A DNA stretch of 64,000 nucleotides from [Eubacterium] yurii (GCA_900167215.1 FUZS01000004.1:159380-223379), one strand, 5' to 3'. Shown: positions 9,567-20,204, counted from the stretch's first letter. Made by a program: numbers and translations. The notes: generated by a model from the sequence alone, not told the origin.

Positions 9567-10394
9567 ATGGCTATAAAGAAATTTAAACCGACTACTCCGT
9601 CAAGAAGACATATGACAGTGATAAAATCGGAGGAAATAACTAAGTTTTCTCCTGAGAAGTCTCTTTTGACATCTCTTAAGAAGAATGCCGGAAGAAACTC
9701 ACAAGGTAAGATCACTGTAAGACACAAAGGTGGCGGAGAAAAGAGAAAATATAGAATAATAGATTTCAAGAGAGATAAAGATGGTATACCGGCAAAGGTT
9801 GCAGGTATAGAGTACGATCCAAATAGAACAGCAAACATAGCTTTGCTAAACTATAAGGACGGAGAAAAGAGATACATCCTTGCTCCTTTGGGACTAAAAG
9901 TTGGAGATGTAATAGTTTCAGGTGAAGGTTCAGATATCAAAGTAGGTAACTGCTTGAAGATGAAAGATATGCCTGTAGGTACAGTAATCCACAACATAGA
10001 GCTTAAAAAAGGCAAGGGCGGACAGCTTGTAAGAAGTGCCGGAATATCTGCACAACTTATGGCAAAAGAAGGAAAGAACGTACTTTTGAGATTACCTTCA
10101 GGTGAAATGAGATATGTAAACGCTGAATGTAAGGCAACTATAGGCCAAGTAGGAAACGTAGACCACTCAAATGTTACTATAGGTAAGGCCGGAAGAAAAA
10201 GACATATGGGCATCAGACCTACGGTAAGAGGATCTGTAATGAACCCTAACGATCACCCTCATGGTGGTGGTGAAGGTAGATCTCCTATAGGTAGACCGTC
10301 ACCAGTAACTCCTTGGGGTAAACCTGCACTTGGATATAAGACAAGAAATAAGAAGAAACAATCAAATAAAATGATAGTAACAAGAAGAAAATAG
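9567..10394 (+). CDS. rplB: 50S ribosomal protein L2
   Basis: 275 residues, full length, starting with the lysine-rich [14 protein letters not shown] and containing the conserved histidine-bearing loop [18 protein letters not shown] needed near the peptidyl transferase centre. Preceded by AAAGGAG. It is one of the most conserved proteins of the operon and confirms the S10 gene order. Confidence 0.99.
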   Translation: MAIKKFKPTTPSRRHMTVIKSEEITKFSPEKSLLTSLKKNAGRNSQGKITVRHKGGGEKRKYRIIDFKRDKDGIPAKVAGIEYDPNRTANIALLNYKDGEKRYILAPLGLKVGDVIVSGEGSDIKVGNCLKMKDMPVGTVIHNIELKKGKGGQLVRSAGISAQLMAKEGKNVLLRLPSGEMRYVNAECKATIGQVGNVDHSNVTIGKAGRKRHMGIRPTVRGSVMNPNDHPHGGGEGRSPIGRPSPVTPWGKPALGYKTRNKKKQSNKMIVTRRK

Positions 10395-10415
10395 CCTAAA
10401 CTTTGGAGGTAAAAA

Positions 10416-10697
10416 ATGAGTAGATCATCAAAAAAAGGTGCTTTTGTTCATGAAGGATTGTACAAAAAAATCCTAAAGATGAATGAAAAGGACGACAAGC
10501 AAGTAATAAAAGTTTGGTCAAGATCTTCTACCATATATCCTGAATTCATAGGTCACACACTTGCTATACACGATGGAAGAAAGCATGTGCCTATATATAT
10601 AACAGAAGACATGGTAGGACACAAACTTGGCGAGTTCGTTCCGACAAGAACTTTTAAAGGACATAAAGATGATGACAGATCATCTAAAACGAAATAG
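10416..10697 (+). CDS. rpsS: 30S ribosomal protein S19
   Basis: 93 residues with [10 protein letters not shown] at the N-terminus, [15 protein letters not shown] and [16 protein letters not shown]. It forms a dimer with S13 in the 30S head. GGAGG lies upstream at the usual distance; it follows rplB by 21 nt. Confidence 0.98.
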   Translation: MSRSSKKGAFVHEGLYKKILKMNEKDDKQVIKVWSRSSTIYPEFIGHTLAIHDGRKHVPIYITEDMVGHKLGEFVPTRTFKGHKDDDRSSKTK

Positions 10698-10734
10698 ATA
10701 AATCCTAAGAAAACAGATGGAAAAGGAGGATAAA

Positions 10735-11079
10735 ATGGAGCAAAGAGAAGTAAGAGCTATAGCTAAATATGTAAGAACATCTCCAAGAAAAGCCGGAAAA
10801 ATATGCGACTTGGTAAGAGGCAAGAGCGTAGAAGAAGCAGTGGCGATATTGAAATTCCTACCCAACAACGGAGCGGAGATAATAGCTAAAGTAGTAAATT
10901 CTGCAGCAGCCAATGCGGAAAACAACTTTAATATGGAAAGAAAGAAGCTTTATATAACTAAGATTTGGGCAAATCAAGGACCTACTCTTAAGAGATTTAT
11001 GCCAAGAGCACAAGGTAGAGCTACTGCAATAAGAAAAAGAACAAGTCATATAGAAGTTATAGTAAAAGAACAAAATTAA
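10735..11079 (+). CDS. rplV: 50S ribosomal protein L22
   Basis: 114 residues. The start is placed at the ATG at 10735 because AAGGAGG ends five bases before it; an in-frame ATG 18 nt upstream precedes that site. The protein shows RTSPRKAGKICDLVRGK and the tunnel hairpin region ending in GRATAIRKRTSHI. L22 lines the nascent chain tunnel; variants in its hairpin affect macrolide sensitivity in other bacteria. Confidence 0.96.
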   Translation: MEQREVRAIAKYVRTSPRKAGKICDLVRGKSVEEAVAILKFLPNNGAEIIAKVVNSAAANAENNFNMERKKLYITKIWANQGPTLKRFMPRAQGRATAIRKRTSHIEVIVKEQN

Positions 11080-11096
11080 TGACGGGAGGGAAATAA

Positions 11097-11900
11097 ATGG
11101 GTCAAAAGGTAAGCCCACACGGACTAAGAGTCGGAATAAATAAGAATTGGGACTCAAGATGGTTCGCCGGTAAAGATAAGATAGCTGAATATATAAAAGA
11201 AGACCACAAGGTAAGAGTATTCTTGAAAAAAGAATTAGCTCAAGCTGATTTGTCAAAGGTAGAAATAGAAAGAGTTGGAGACAAACTTAAACTTAACATA
11301 TTCACTGCTAAACCTGGTATGGTAATAGGTAAAGGTGGACAGGGAATAGAAGAGCTTAAGTCATCTGTTGAAAAGCTTACAGGAAGAAATGTTTATGTAA
11401 ACATAGAAGAAGTTAAAAATCCTGATGCGGATGCAATGCTTGTAGCTGCAAAGATAGCTCAGTCTTTGGAAAGACGTATCGCATTTAGAAGAGCGATGAA
11501 ACAAGCTATGTCAAGAACTATGAAGACAAGAGGAGTAAAGGGTATAAAGGTTGCTACTTCTGGTAGACTTGGTGGAGCAGAAATGGCAAGAACTGAAGGA
11601 TATGCTGAAGGTGTAGTACCTCTACACACTCTAAGAGCCGACATAGATTATGGTTTTGCTGAGGCTGATACAACTTACGGTAAACTTGGCGTAAAGGTAT
11701 GGATATGCAAAGGCGAAATACTAAGGGACAGAAATGGCGAAAAAAGAGATCTTGACTCACTTATGGGAGTAAAAGACGACAAGAGAAAAAAGAAAAGACA
11801 CAATAACAACAATGGTGAGTTCAATCCTAACAAGAAGAGATTTAACAATGATAAGAAACAAGGAAACAGACCGCCAAGAAAGACTGAAGCAAAAAACTAA
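11097..11900 (+). CDS. rpsC: 30S ribosomal protein S3, with extended basic tail
   Basis: 267 residues. An N-terminal KH type-2 domain ([15 protein letters not shown]) is followed by the S3 C-terminal domain ([25 protein letters not shown]). After the usual end near residue 220 there is a tail of about 45 residues made almost only of Lys, Arg, Asn, Gly and Pro. S3 forms the mRNA entry channel with S4 and S5. Start ATG follows GGGAGG. Confidence 0.97.
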   Translation: MGQKVSPHGLRVGINKNWDSRWFAGKDKIAEYIKEDHKVRVFLKKELAQADLSKVEIERVGDKLKLNIFTAKPGMVIGKGGQGIEELKSSVEKLTGRNVYVNIEEVKNPDADAMLVAAKIAQSLERRIAFRRAMKQAMSRTMKTRGVKGIKVATSGRLGGAEMARTEGYAEGVVPLHTLRADIDYGFAEADTTYGKLGVKVWICKGEILRDRNGEKRDLDSLMGVKDDKRKKKRHNNNNGEFNPNKKRFNNDKKQGNRPPRKTEAKN

Positions 11901-11925
11901 TTGACGCTGAAAGGAGGACGCATAA

Positions 11926-12360
11926 ATGTTAATGCCAAAAAGAGTGAAACGTCGTAGAGTTCACAGAGGAAAAATGACAGGTAGTGCCAACAAAGGCAAT
12001 ACTATAACATATGGTGAATATGGTCTTCAAGCGCTTGAGCCTGCTTGGATAACATCAAATCAAATAGAAGCTGCCCGTATCGCAATCAACCGTTCTGTAA
12101 AAAGAGGTGGTAAGGTATGGATAAAGATATTCCCACACAAACCGGTAACACAAAAACCTGCTGAAACAAGAATGGGTGCCGGTAAGGGTTCACCAGAATA
12201 TTGGGTAGCAGTAGTAAAACCGGGAAGAATAATGTTTGAAATGAGCGGAGTAAGTGAAGAAAAGGCAAGAGAAGCCATGAGACTTGCAATGCACAAACTT
12301 CCAATAAAATGTAAATTTGTAAAGAAAGAACAAGAAGGCGGTGAAGTTGTTGAAGGCTAA
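11926..12360 (+). CDS. rplP: 50S ribosomal protein L16
   Basis: 144 residues; [16 protein letters not shown] opening and the conserved [17 protein letters not shown] region. L16 helps position the A-site tRNA and is added late in assembly. AAGGAGG is eight bases upstream of ATG 11926. The 3' end overlaps the likely start of rpmC by several codons, implying coupled translation. Confidence 0.97.
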   Translation: MLMPKRVKRRRVHRGKMTGSANKGNTITYGEYGLQALEPAWITSNQIEAARIAINRSVKRGGKVWIKIFPHKPVTQKPAETRMGAGKGSPEYWVAVVKPGRIMFEMSGVSEEKAREAMRLAMHKLPIKCKFVKKEQEGGEVVEG

Positions 12361-12541
12361 TGAATTAAGAGAAATGAATATAGCGGAATTGAACGAAAAA
12401 CTGCTAAGCCAAAAGAAAGAGCTTTTTAACCTGCGTTTTCAATTAGCAACCGGACAGCTTGAAAACCCGTTACAAATAAGAAATGTTAAAAGAGACATTG
12501 CAAGAATAAATACAATAATAACAGAAAAAACTCAGGCTTAG
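12350..12541 (+). CDS. rpmC: 50S ribosomal protein L29 (probable TTG start)
   Basis: 63 residues if started at TTG 12350, giving the usual L29 opening [10 protein letters not shown]. An in-frame GTG at 12341 is possible, but it overlaps the only Shine-Dalgarno-like sequence (AAGGCGGT, 12335-12342), which is well placed for TTG 12350. Body shows [20 protein letters not shown] and the C-terminal [13 protein letters not shown]. The gene overlaps the end of rplP. L29 is part of the exit-tunnel rim. Confidence 0.95.
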   Translation: MKANELREMNIAELNEKLLSQKKELFNLRFQLATGQLENPLQIRNVKRDIARINTIITEKTQA

Positions 12542-12560
12542 TAAAAAGGAGAATTAATCT

Positions 12561-12815
12561 ATGCAAAAGAATAGAAAATATGAAATAGGTTATGTCACAT
12601 CTGATAAGATGGACAAAACAGTAGTAGTTTCGATAGTGGAATTAGTTCGCCATCCTTTATACTCAAAAGCTGTTAAAAGAACAAAAAAATACAAGGCGCA
12701 TGATGAGAACAATGCTTGCAAGATTGGCGACAGAGTAAGGATAGGGGAAACAAGACCGTTATCAAAAGACAAAAGATGGGAAGTAATACAAATAATAGAA
12801 AAAGCTGCCCAATAA
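12561..12815 (+). CDS. rpsQ: 30S ribosomal protein S17
   Basis: 84 residues, OB-fold S17 with [16 protein letters not shown] and [19 protein letters not shown], ending in the conserved [12 protein letters not shown] primary binder of 16S rRNA helix 11. AAAAGGAG precedes ATG. Confidence 0.98.
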   Translation: MQKNRKYEIGYVTSDKMDKTVVVSIVELVRHPLYSKAVKRTKKYKAHDENNACKIGDRVRIGETRPLSKDKRWEVIQIIEKAAQ

Positions 12816-12832
12816 TAATAGGAGGGTAATAG

Positions 12833-13201
12833 ATGATTCAGCAAGAAACAAGACTAAAAGTGGCTGATAACTCTGGAGCTAAAGAGCTACTTTGCATCAG
12901 AGTATTAGGCGGTTCTAATAGAAAAATAGCTGGAATAGGCGATATAATAGTTTGTTCTGTCAAATCCGCAACACCCGGCGGCGTTGTAAAGAAGGGTAAG
13001 GTAGTTAAAGCTGTTGTAGTAAGAACAAAATCAGCCCTTAAGAGAAAAGACGGAAGTTATGTACAGTTTGATGAAAATGCTGCTGTAATAATCAAAGATG
13101 ATAAAACACCTACAGGAACGAGAATATTCGGACCGGTAGCAAGAGAGCTTAGAGACAAACAATTCATGAAGATAATCTCACTTGCTCCGGAAGTTTTATA
13201 A
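12833..13201 (+). CDS. rplN: 50S ribosomal protein L14
   Basis: 122 residues beginning [19 protein letters not shown], the family hallmark, with [21 protein letters not shown]14 makes an intersubunit bridge and is the docking site of RsfS. First gene of the classical spc block. AGGAGG precedes ATG. Confidence 0.99.
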   Translation: MIQQETRLKVADNSGAKELLCIRVLGGSNRKIAGIGDIIVCSVKSATPGGVVKKGKVVKAVVVRTKSALKRKDGSYVQFDENAAVIIKDDKTPTGTRIFGPVARELRDKQFMKIISLAPEVL

Positions 13202-13215
13202 TAGGAGGTGCAAAA

Positions 13216-13521
13216 GTGCGTATAAAAAGTGGAGATACGGTAATAGTAATAGCCGGTAAAGACAAAGGAAAAAAAGGCAAGGTGCTTGAAGCATATCCTA
13301 AGAAAGACAGGGTACTCGTTGAAGGTATAAACATAGCTACAAAGAGTGAAAAACCAAGCAAAACTAATCCTCAAGGCGGAATAGTAAAAAAAGAAATGCC
13401 TATACATGTATCAAACGTAATGTACTATGATGCAAAATCAGGTAAGGGTACAAGAATAAAATATGAAATACAAGACGGAAAAAAAGTAAGAGTAGCTAAG
13501 AAATCTGGCGAACAAATATAA
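13216..13521 (+). CDS. rplX: 50S ribosomal protein L24
   Basis: 101 residues from a GTG start at 13216, six to seven bases after AGGAGGTG. The KOW motif is clear in [17 protein letters not shown]24 starts assembly of the large subunit. Confidence 0.98.
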   Translation: MRIKSGDTVIVIAGKDKGKKGKVLEAYPKKDRVLVEGINIATKSEKPSKTNPQGGIVKKEMPIHVSNVMYYDAKSGKGTRIKYEIQDGKKVRVAKKSGEQI

Positions 13522-13540
13522 GGAAAGGAGGGAATTAAAT

Positions 13541-14086
13541 ATGGCACAAACAAGACTATTTGAAAAATATAAAAGCGAAGTTATAAAAGGACTAATGGAT
13601 AAATTCGGATACAAAAATATAATGGAAGTTCCGAAACTTGAAAAAGTTGTAATAAACATGGGTGTCGGTGAAGCAAAAGACAACTCTAAGCTGCTTGACT
13701 CAGCAGTTTCAGAACTTGAAGCTATAACAGGACAAAAACCTATAGTCACTAAATCTAAAAAATCCGTAGCCAACTTCAAAATAAGAGAAGGAATGCCAAT
13801 AGGTACGAAAGTAACTCTAAGAGGAGACAAAATGTACTATTTTGTTGACAAACTCTTCAATATATCACTACCAAGAGTTAGGGACTTTAAAGGAGTAAAC
13901 AAAAACTCATTTGACGGAAGAGGAAACTACGCTCTTGGAATAAAAGAGCAACTTATATTCCCTGAAATAGAATTCGACAAGGTAGACAAGACAAGAGGTA
14001 TGGATATAATATTTGTAACGACTGCCAAGACAGACGAAGAAGCCAGAGAACTTCTAAGCTTGATGGGTATGCCTTTTGCAAAATAA
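13541..14086 (+). CDS. rplE: 50S ribosomal protein L5
   Basis: 181 residues with [20 protein letters not shown] and the C-terminal block from [20 protein letters not shown]. It belongs to the 5S rRNA particle with L18 and contacts the P-site tRNA. AAGGAGGG precedes ATG 13541. Confidence 0.98.
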   Translation: MAQTRLFEKYKSEVIKGLMDKFGYKNIMEVPKLEKVVINMGVGEAKDNSKLLDSAVSELEAITGQKPIVTKSKKSVANFKIREGMPIGTKVTLRGDKMYYFVDKLFNISLPRVRDFKGVNKNSFDGRGNYALGIKEQLIFPEIEFDKVDKTRGMDIIFVTTAKTDEEARELLSLMGMPFAK

Positions 14087-14104
14087 TTTAAGGAGGACAA
14101 AAGC

Positions 14105-14290
14105 GTGGCAAGAAAAGCTATGGTCATAAAACAACAAAGACCGCAAAAGTATAAAACACGTGAATATACAAGATGCTCTATATGCGGAAGACCGCATGCA
14201 GTGCTTAAAAAATATGGAATATGCCGTATATGCTTCAGAAACTTGGCATACAAAGGTGAGATACCGGGTGTAAAAAAGGCATCTTGGTAA
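14105..14290 (+). CDS. rpsN: 30S ribosomal protein S14, zinc-binding type Z
   Basis: 61 residues from GTG 14105 after AGGAGGACAAAA. Two CxxC pairs (CSIC and CRIC) form a zinc ribbon, so this is the short C+ form common in Firmicutes rather than the long zinc-free form. Under zinc shortage many bacteria swap such proteins for a C- paralogue; none is visible in this window. Confidence 0.98.
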   Translation: MARKAMVIKQQRPQKYKTREYTRCSICGRPHAVLKKYGICRICFRNLAYKGEIPGVKKASW

Positions 14291-14320
14291 AAACATACTG
14301 TAAAGGAGGTAAAATAATTA

Positions 14321-14719
14321 ATGGCAATGACAGATCCAATAGCAGATATGCTAACAAGAATAAGAAATGCTAACAGCGTGAAGCACGAAACGGTACAAAT
14401 ACCGTCATCGAATATGAAAAAAGAAATAGCAAGGATACTCCTTGAAGAAGGCTATATCACAGCTTATGACGTTACTGAAGACGGAAAACAGGGAATGCTT
14501 GAAATAAAATTGAAATACGCTCAAAACGGACAAAGAGTTATAACAGGACTTAAGAAGATATCTAAACCGGGAATGAGAGTATATGCTGATAAGACAAGAG
14601 TGCCAAGAGTATATAACGGTATAGGAATATCTATAATATCGACATCAAAGGGTGTCCTAACAGATAGACAGGCAAGAGAAAACGGCGTGGGCGGAGAAGT
14701 AATCTGCTACGTTTGGTAA
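14321..14719 (+). CDS. rpsH: 30S ribosomal protein S8
   Basis: 132 residues, [15 protein letters not shown] at the N-terminus and [20 protein letters not shown] at the C-terminus. Central binder of 16S rRNA; in Escherichia coli it represses the spc operon. AAAGGAGGT lies upstream. Confidence 0.98.
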   Translation: MAMTDPIADMLTRIRNANSVKHETVQIPSSNMKKEIARILLEEGYITAYDVTEDGKQGMLEIKLKYAQNGQRVITGLKKISKPGMRVYADKTRVPRVYNGIGISIISTSKGVLTDRQARENGVGGEVICYVW

Positions 14720-14736
14720 AATGAGGAGGTGAACTA

Positions 14737-15279
14737 ATGTCAAGAATAGGTAATAAGGAAATACTAATACCTGCAGGTGTAACTGTAACTGTTGACGAGA
14801 CAAATCTCGTAAGCGTAAAGGGACCAAAGGGAACACTTAGCGAACAAATATCAAAAGATATGATAATAGAGCAATCTGAAGGAAAGATACTTGTAAAAAG
14901 ACCTTCAGACCAAAAACAACACAAATCTTTACACGGACTTTCAAGAACACTTATCAACAACATGATAACAGGTGTAACAGAAGGATACAGCAAGAAATTG
15001 GAAATAGTAGGTGTAGGTTACAGAGCTGCAAAACAAGGCAAGAAACTCACACTTAGCTTAGGATTTTCACATCCTGTTGAAATGCAAGACCCTGAAGGCA
15101 TAGAAGTTGAAGTACCTACGCAAACTGAAATAATAGTTAAAGGTATCAACAAGCAACAAGTAGGAAACTACGCTGCAAAGATAAGAGACTGGAGAAAACC
15201 TGAACCATACAAGGGCAAGGGTGTTAAGTATGCCGGAGAACACATAAGAAGAAAAGAAGGAAAAACAGGTAAAAAATAA
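14737..15279 (+). CDS. rplF: 50S ribosomal protein L6
   Basis: 180 residues, [15 protein letters not shown] start and the conserved C-terminal [17 protein letters not shown]6 lies near the factor-binding site. GAGGAGGTG precedes ATG. Confidence 0.98.
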   Translation: MSRIGNKEILIPAGVTVTVDETNLVSVKGPKGTLSEQISKDMIIEQSEGKILVKRPSDQKQHKSLHGLSRTLINNMITGVTEGYSKKLEIVGVGYRAAKQGKKLTLSLGFSHPVEMQDPEGIEVEVPTQTEIIVKGINKQQVGNYAAKIRDWRKPEPYKGKGVKYAGEHIRRKEGKTGKK

Positions 15280-15295
15280 AAAGGGGTGAAAATCA

Positions 15296-15664
15296 GTGTT
15301 TAACAAAGTCAACAAAAATGAAAACAGATTGGCAAGACATAAAAGAGTTCGTAAGAAAATATCAGGAACAGCTGAAAGACCAAGACTAAGCGTGTATAAG
15401 AGTGCAAAAAACATATATGCACAACTTATCGATGATATAAATAGAACTACATTGGTTGCAGCATCTACTATAGACAAGGAAATAGACCTTGGCGGAGTCT
15501 ATGGAGGAAACAAGGATGCAGCTAAAAAAGTAGGCGAATTGATAGCTAAGAAAGCCGTAGCAAAAGGTATAAGCGAAGTAGTATTTGACAGAGGCGGATA
15601 TCTTTACCACGGAAGAGTAAGAGAATTAGCTGAAGCTGCCAGAGAAGCAGGACTAAAATTCTAA
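15296..15664 (+). CDS. rplR: 50S ribosomal protein L18
   Basis: 122 residues from GTG 15296, seven bases after AGGGGTG. Shows [20 protein letters not shown] and the C-terminal [24 protein letters not shown]. Binds 5S rRNA together with L5. Confidence 0.97.
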   Translation: MFNKVNKNENRLARHKRVRKKISGTAERPRLSVYKSAKNIYAQLIDDINRTTLVAASTIDKEIDLGGVYGGNKDAAKKVGELIAKKAVAKGISEVVFDRGGYLYHGRVRELAEAAREAGLKF

Positions 15665-15682
15665 GAAAAAGGAGGCGAAACA

Positions 15683-16189
15683 ATGCTAAATAAGAAAATT
15701 GACGCATCAAGACTTGAGATGGAAGAAAGAGTAGTAGAAATCAGAAGAGTAACAAAAGTTGTTAAAGGCGGTAGAAACTTCAGATTTGCAGCTCTTGTAG
15801 TAGTCGGAGACAAAGACGGTCATGTAGGTTTTGGTACTGGAAAAGCAATGGAAGTACCTGATGCGATAAAAAAAGCCGTAGAAGCGGCAAAGAAAAATTT
15901 GATAACAGTACCTATGGTTGGAACTACAGTGCCTCACAGAATACAAGGGAAATTCGGTTCAGGTGAAGTGCTTATAATGCCTGCTAAAGAAGGTACAGGA
16001 GTTATAGCAGGTGGAGCGGCTCGTGCCATACTTGAACTTGCAGGATACAAAGATGTAAGATCTAAATCTTTGGGTTCTAAAAATGCGAGAAATGTTGTCA
16101 ATGCGACAATACAAGGATTGTCATCACTAAGAAGAATAGAAGATGTCGCAGCGCTTCGTGGCAAAAAAGTAGAAGAACTTTTAGGATAG
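15683..16189 (+). CDS. rpsE: 30S ribosomal protein S5
   Basis: 168 residues with the double-stranded RNA-binding-like N-domain ([30 protein letters not shown]) and the second domain containing [16 protein letters not shown]. With S4 it guards decoding fidelity. AGGAGG precedes ATG. Confidence 0.98.
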   Translation: MLNKKIDASRLEMEERVVEIRRVTKVVKGGRNFRFAALVVVGDKDGHVGFGTGKAMEVPDAIKKAVEAAKKNLITVPMVGTTVPHRIQGKFGSGEVLIMPAKEGTGVIAGGAARAILELAGYKDVRSKSLGSKNARNVVNATIQGLSSLRRIEDVAALRGKKVEELLG

Positions 16190-16201
16190 GAGGCAAAATA
16201 A

Positions 16202-16381
16202 GTGGCAAGTTTAAAAGTAACATTGGCAAGAAGTGTCATAGGAACAAATCCTAAACAAAGAGCTACAGTAAAAGCAATGGGCTTAGGAAAAAGAGAAAGC
16301 TTCGTAATAAAAGAAGATACACCTCAACTAAGAGGAATGATAGAAAAAGTAAAACATCTTGTAACAGTGGAACAAGTATAA
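16202..16381 (+). CDS. rpmD: 50S ribosomal protein L30
   Basis: 59 residues from GTG 16202, after AGGAGGCAAAATAA. The product begins [14 protein letters not shown] and contains [20 protein letters not shown], the L30 pattern. It lies in the expected place between rpsE and rplO. Confidence 0.96.
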   Translation: MASLKVTLARSVIGTNPKQRATVKAMGLGKRESFVIKEDTPQLRGMIEKVKHLVTVEQV

Positions 16382-16396
16382 CAGGAGGTGAATGAA

Positions 16397-16843
16397 ATGG
16401 AACTTAACAACCTGAAACCGAATAAGGGTGCCGTAAAAAAGAGAAAAAGAGTAGGTAGAGGTACAGCATCCGGATACGGTAAGACTGCAGGACGTGGACA
16501 AGACGGACAACATTCAAGATCAGGAGTTGGAATCAGAATAGGATTTGAAGGTGGACAAATGCCACTTTACAGAAGACTTCCAAAAAGAGGATTCAACAAC
16601 TATGATTTCGAAAAGAGATATACTATTATAAATCTTGACAGATTATCTGTATTTGAAGACGGAGCTGAAGTAACAGCGGAAATACTCAAGGATGCTGGAA
16701 TAATCAAAAAGATAGAAAAAGACGGACTTAAGGTATTGGGCGGCGGTGAAATAACAAAGAAAATCACTGTAAAAGCCGACAAGTTCACTAAGTCAGCCCT
16801 GGAAAAAATTGAAGCAGCCGGAGGAAAGGCTGAGGTGATTTAA
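16397..16843 (+). CDS. rplO: 50S ribosomal protein L15
   Basis: 148 residues. ATG 16397 is chosen because AGGAGGTG (16383-16390) is correctly spaced for it, whereas the upstream in-frame GTG lies within that site. Glycine-rich N-terminus with [20 protein letters not shown] and [13 protein letters not shown]. The stop overlaps the secY start (TAATG). Confidence 0.97.
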   Translation: MELNNLKPNKGAVKKRKRVGRGTASGYGKTAGRGQDGQHSRSGVGIRIGFEGGQMPLYRRLPKRGFNNYDFEKRYTIINLDRLSVFEDGAEVTAEILKDAGIIKKIEKDGLKVLGGGEITKKITVKADKFTKSALEKIEAAGGKAEVI

Positions 16844-18117
16844 TGTTTTCAGCCGTAAAAAATGCGTTTAAAATACCGGATTTGAAAAAGAAACTCGTAT
16901 ATACGATATTGATGCTTGCGGTATTTCGTGTTGGCTCGGCAGTACCGGTACCTGGAATAAATGTAGAAGTAATAAGAAGTATGTTACAACAATATAGCTC
17001 TTTTTCTTCTTTTTATGATTTGGTATCAGGTGGAGCGCTCAACAACTTCACCATATTTGCACTTGGTGTCGGACCATACGTAACATCATCAATTATCATA
17101 CAGCTCTTAGCTGTAGCAATACCTTCGCTTGAAGATATGCAAAAATCCGGAGAAGAAGGTAGAAAAAAAATAATGCAACTTACAAGATATGTGACTGTAG
17201 GCTTAGCATTACTACAATCTACCGCACTGGCTATAGGATTTTTTAATTCTGCACTTATTTCCCACTCATTTATAAATGAGTTATCGGTGGTGCTGACACT
17301 TACTGCAGGATCAGCATTTTTGATGTGGCTTGGTGAACAGATTACTGAAAAAGGAATAGGAAACGGAATTTCAATAATAATCTTCGCAGGTATAGTTTCA
17401 AGAATACCTGGCGGAGCTATCAAATCTTACGAAATGCTAAAGACAGGACAACTGAATCTCATAGAGTTCATAGTATTCTTAGCGGTATCACTTGCTATCA
17501 TAGCCGGAGTTATAATGGTGCTTGAAGCTACAAGAAAAGTACCTGTACAACATGCTAAAAGAGTGGTAGGAAGAAAGACATACGGCGGACAGACAACACA
17601 CATACCTATAAAGATAAATCAAGCCGGAGTTATACCGGTAATCTTCGCCTCATCATTCTTGATGATGCCGAATCTAATAGGAATGTTTGTAAAAAATCCC
17701 GGCTATACAGAATTTGTAAACAAATACTTCAATACACAGGGAACACCCGGTTTGTATGTATATGCAGGGCTTGAATTCTTACTTGTGCTTGGCTTCACGT
17801 ATTTCTATGTATCAATAATATTCAAACCGGATGAAATTGCTGATAATCTTAAAAATTCAGGCGGATTCATTCCTGGAATAAGACCGGGATATGCCACTGC
17901 TGAGTACCTTGATACAATATCAAACAGACTTACACTTGCAGGTGGAGTATTCTTGGCATTAATAAGTGCGGTACCGCTACTTATAATAGGATTTACAAGT
18001 ATACCGTTCAGATTTGGAGGTACATCACTACTGATTGTTGTAGGGGTTGCCTTGGATACACTTAAACAAATCGAAGCTCAGATGGTAATGAGACATTATC
18101 AAGGATTCTTAAGCTAA
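16843..18117 (+). CDS. secY: Protein translocase channel subunit SecY
   Basis: 424 residues with ten predicted membrane segments. Forms the SecYEG channel for secretion and membrane insertion. Diagnostic stretches include VPVPGIN after the first helix, VQHAKRVVGRKTYGGQ in the long cytosolic loop that docks SecA and the ribosome, IPIKINQAGVIPVIFASS, and FIPGIRPGYATAEYLD. ATG overlaps the rplO stop, so its translation is coupled to the ribosomal genes. The C-terminus VMRHYQGFL is the standard end. Confidence 0.98.
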   Translation: MFSAVKNAFKIPDLKKKLVYTILMLAVFRVGSAVPVPGINVEVIRSMLQQYSSFSSFYDLVSGGALNNFTIFALGVGPYVTSSIIIQLLAVAIPSLEDMQKSGEEGRKKIMQLTRYVTVGLALLQSTALAIGFFNSALISHSFINELSVVLTLTAGSAFLMWLGEQITEKGIGNGISIIIFAGIVSRIPGGAIKSYEMLKTGQLNLIEFIVFLAVSLAIIAGVIMVLEATRKVPVQHAKRVVGRKTYGGQTTHIPIKINQAGVIPVIFASSFLMMPNLIGMFVKNPGYTEFVNKYFNTQGTPGLYVYAGLEFLLVLGFTYFYVSIIFKPDEIADNLKNSGGFIPGIRPGYATAEYLDTISNRLTLAGGVFLALISAVPLLIIGFTSIPFRFGGTSLLIVVGVALDTLKQIEAQMVMRHYQGFLS

Positions 18118-18161
18118 TTATATATTAGTAAAAATATAAAAAGGTCAAACAGGTGATTAAT

Positions 18162-18812
18162 ATGAAATTAATAATATTAGGACCACCGGGGGCGGGCAAA
18201 GGAACACAGGCAGCTTTTATAGCGAAGAAATATCAAATACCTCATATTTCAACAGGAGATATTTTCAGAGCTAATATAAAAGGCAACACTCCTCTTGGCA
18301 AAAAAGCACAGGAATATATGAACAAGGGTGAACTGGTACCCGATGAATTGACTTGCGACTTGGTATTCGACAGAATAGCGCAAGATGATGCAAAGGGAGG
18401 ATTCTTGCTTGACGGATTCCCGAGAAATATATTCCAAGCTGAAAAACTTGACGAGGTACTTGAAAAAAATAATCTAAGAATTGACTGCGTTATCAATATA
18501 GCGGTACAAGATAAGGTGCTCATTGAAAGAGCGGTAGGCAGAAGAATATGCAAGGACTGCGGAGCAACTTACCATATAGCGTTTAACAAGACTAAATCTG
18601 AAGGCGTATGCGATTCTTGTGGCGGAGCTTTGTACCAAAGAGATGACGATAAAGAAGAAACAATAGTAAACAGAATAAAAGTTTATAATGAAAACACAAA
18701 ACCGTTGATAGATTACTATACTAAGCAAGGTAATATAGCAAATATAGACGGACAAAGAGACATTAACTTGGTTTTCGAAGATATAATTAAAGCGGTTGAA
18801 GGCGATAAATAA
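18162..18812 (+). CDS. adk: Adenylate kinase, zinc-LID form
   Basis: 216 residues from ATG 18162, six bases after AGGTG. Converts AMP + ATP to 2 ADP. P-loop GPPGAGKGTQ, NMP-binding ISTGDIFRANI, DGFPRN, and a LID with two CxxC pairs (CKDC, CDSC) that bind structural zinc. Its stop overlaps the map start. secY-adk-map is the usual Firmicutes arrangement. Confidence 0.98.
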   Translation: MKLIILGPPGAGKGTQAAFIAKKYQIPHISTGDIFRANIKGNTPLGKKAQEYMNKGELVPDELTCDLVFDRIAQDDAKGGFLLDGFPRNIFQAEKLDEVLEKNNLRIDCVINIAVQDKVLIERAVGRRICKDCGATYHIAFNKTKSEGVCDSCGGALYQRDDDKEETIVNRIKVYNENTKPLIDYYTKQGNIANIDGQRDINLVFEDIIKAVEGDK

Positions 18813-19561
18813 TGATAACAATAAAATCCAAATCCCAAATACAAAAACTGAAAGATGCAGGTAAAATCGTAGCTGAAACTCACCAGTTACTTAAAGAGGC
18901 GATAAGAGAAGGTATATCGACATACGATCTGGATCAGATGGCAGAAAAGTATATCAGAAAATGCAATGCCATACCGTCTTTTAAAGGCTATGGAGGATTT
19001 AAGGGCAGTATATGTGCTTCTATAAACTCGGTAGTGGTACATGGGATACCTTCAAAACACACAATTTTGAAAAATGGAGACATAATAAGCATCGACATCG
19101 GCGCTTTGTACAACGGTTATCACGGTGACAGTGCTAAGACACACGGTGTAGGCGATATATCTGAAAAAGACAAGGAATTAATTGCAGTTACAAGGCAGAG
19201 TTTTTATGAAGGCTTTAAAAAAGCCGTCGTAGGTAACAGACTTTCAGACATATCAAATGCGGTGCAAACTTATGCGGAAAGCTTCGGATTTTCTGTAATA
19301 AGAGACTATGTGGGACATGGAGTGGGAGAAAATCTCCACGAAGATCCACAGGTGCCAAACTACGGCAAGCCGGGAAGAGGTCCAAGACTTCAAGAAGGTA
19401 TGGTACTTGCCATAGAGCCGATGATTGCGACAGGGACATATAAGGTCAAAGTCTTATCTGACGGTTGGACTGCTGTAACACTTGACGATAAAAACGCCGC
19501 ACACTATGAACACACAATTGCCATAACAGCCGGAGAGCCGGAATTGCTGACTATTTTATAA
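18812..19561 (+). CDS. map: Methionine aminopeptidase, type I
   Basis: 249 residues. Removes the N-terminal methionine of new proteins. The metal ligands are visible in DIGALYNGYHGDSAKT, GHGVGENLHEDP and the Glu of AIEPM and HYEHTIAI. Start ATG overlaps the adk stop codon. No N-terminal zinc-finger extension, so it is subtype Ia. Confidence 0.98.
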   Translation: MITIKSKSQIQKLKDAGKIVAETHQLLKEAIREGISTYDLDQMAEKYIRKCNAIPSFKGYGGFKGSICASINSVVVHGIPSKHTILKNGDIISIDIGALYNGYHGDSAKTHGVGDISEKDKELIAVTRQSFYEGFKKAVVGNRLSDISNAVQTYAESFGFSVIRDYVGHGVGENLHEDPQVPNYGKPGRGPRLQEGMVLAIEPMIATGTYKVKVLSDGWTAVTLDDKNAAHYEHTIAITAGEPELLTIL

Positions 19562-19571
19562 AGGTAAAAAG

Positions 19572-19841
19572 ATGATTTTGGAAAAAGGACAACTGGTAAG
19601 AAGTATCGCAGGTCATGACATAGGCGAGTATTTTTTGGTATATCAGATAATAGATGACAACTTTGTGTTGATAGTAAACGGAAAGACAAGGAAACTTGAA
19701 AAACCAAAACTTAAAAAAATCAAACATCTATCCAAGATGAATAAAAAATCCGACGTGATTGATTCATTGGACAAAAACGACTTGCAAAGTCAAAACAAAA
19801 AGATAAGAAATGTGATATTTGAGCTATTGGAAGTAAAATAG
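19572..19841 (+). CDS. KOW-domain RNA-binding protein (L14e/YmxH-neighbour type)
   Basis: 89 residues opening with [23 protein letters not shown], the KOW signature. A small KOW protein of this type is common between map and infA in Clostridia and is usually annotated as L14E/L6E/L27E-like. The C-terminal half is basic and of low complexity. Its role in the ribosome or in mRNA binding is not established. Ten nt after map and eight before infA, so cotranscribed. Confidence 0.85.
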   Translation: MILEKGQLVRSIAGHDIGEYFLVYQIIDDNFVLIVNGKTRKLEKPKLKKIKHLSKMNKKSDVIDSLDKNDLQSQNKKIRNVIFELLEVK

Positions 19842-19849
19842 GAGGGAAA

Positions 19850-20068
19850 ATGGCTAAGAGTGATGTAATAGAGATGGAAGGCACAGTAACCGACGCATTA
19901 CCAAATGCGAACTTTAAAGTGAAATTAGAAAATGATTTTGAGATAACGGCACATATTTCAGGTAAACTAAGGATGAATTTCATCAGGATATTACCCGGAG
20001 ATAAAGTTACTGTTGAGTTGTCTCCGTATGATCTTACAAAAGGTAGAATAATCTGGAGAAAGAAATAG
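19850..20068 (+). CDS. infA: Translation initiation factor IF-1
   Basis: 72 residues, OB fold: [39 protein letters not shown] and [11 protein letters not shown] are the IF-1 landmarks. Blocks the A site during initiation. AGGAGGG lies upstream. Confidence 0.98.
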   Translation: MAKSDVIEMEGTVTDALPNANFKVKLENDFEITAHISGKLRMNFIRILPGDKVTVELSPYDLTKGRIIWRKK

Positions 20069-20090
20069 CAGTAAGTTAAGGAGGAAAAAA

Positions 20091-20204
20091 ATGAAAGTAA
20101 GACCATCAGTAAAACCGATGTGCGAAAAATGCAAAGTAATCAAGAGAAAAGGGAAAGTAATGATTATTTGTGAAAACCCTAAACATAAGCAAACACAAGG
20201 TTAA
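20091..20204 (+). CDS. rpmJ: 50S ribosomal protein L36
   Basis: 37 residues, [20 protein letters not shown] and so on, with the zinc ligands in CEKC, C and H. AAGGAGG lies eight bases before ATG 20091. Like S14 above, this is the zinc-containing form. Confidence 0.98.
   Translation: MKVRPSVKPMCEKCKVIKRKGKVMIICENPKHKQTQG

Noticed and set aside
14631..14993. Minus-strand frames across the ribosomal cluster (several)
   Set aside because: All lie opposite recognised genes, with serine/leucine-rich compositions typical of reverse reading of AGA/GAA-rich genes.
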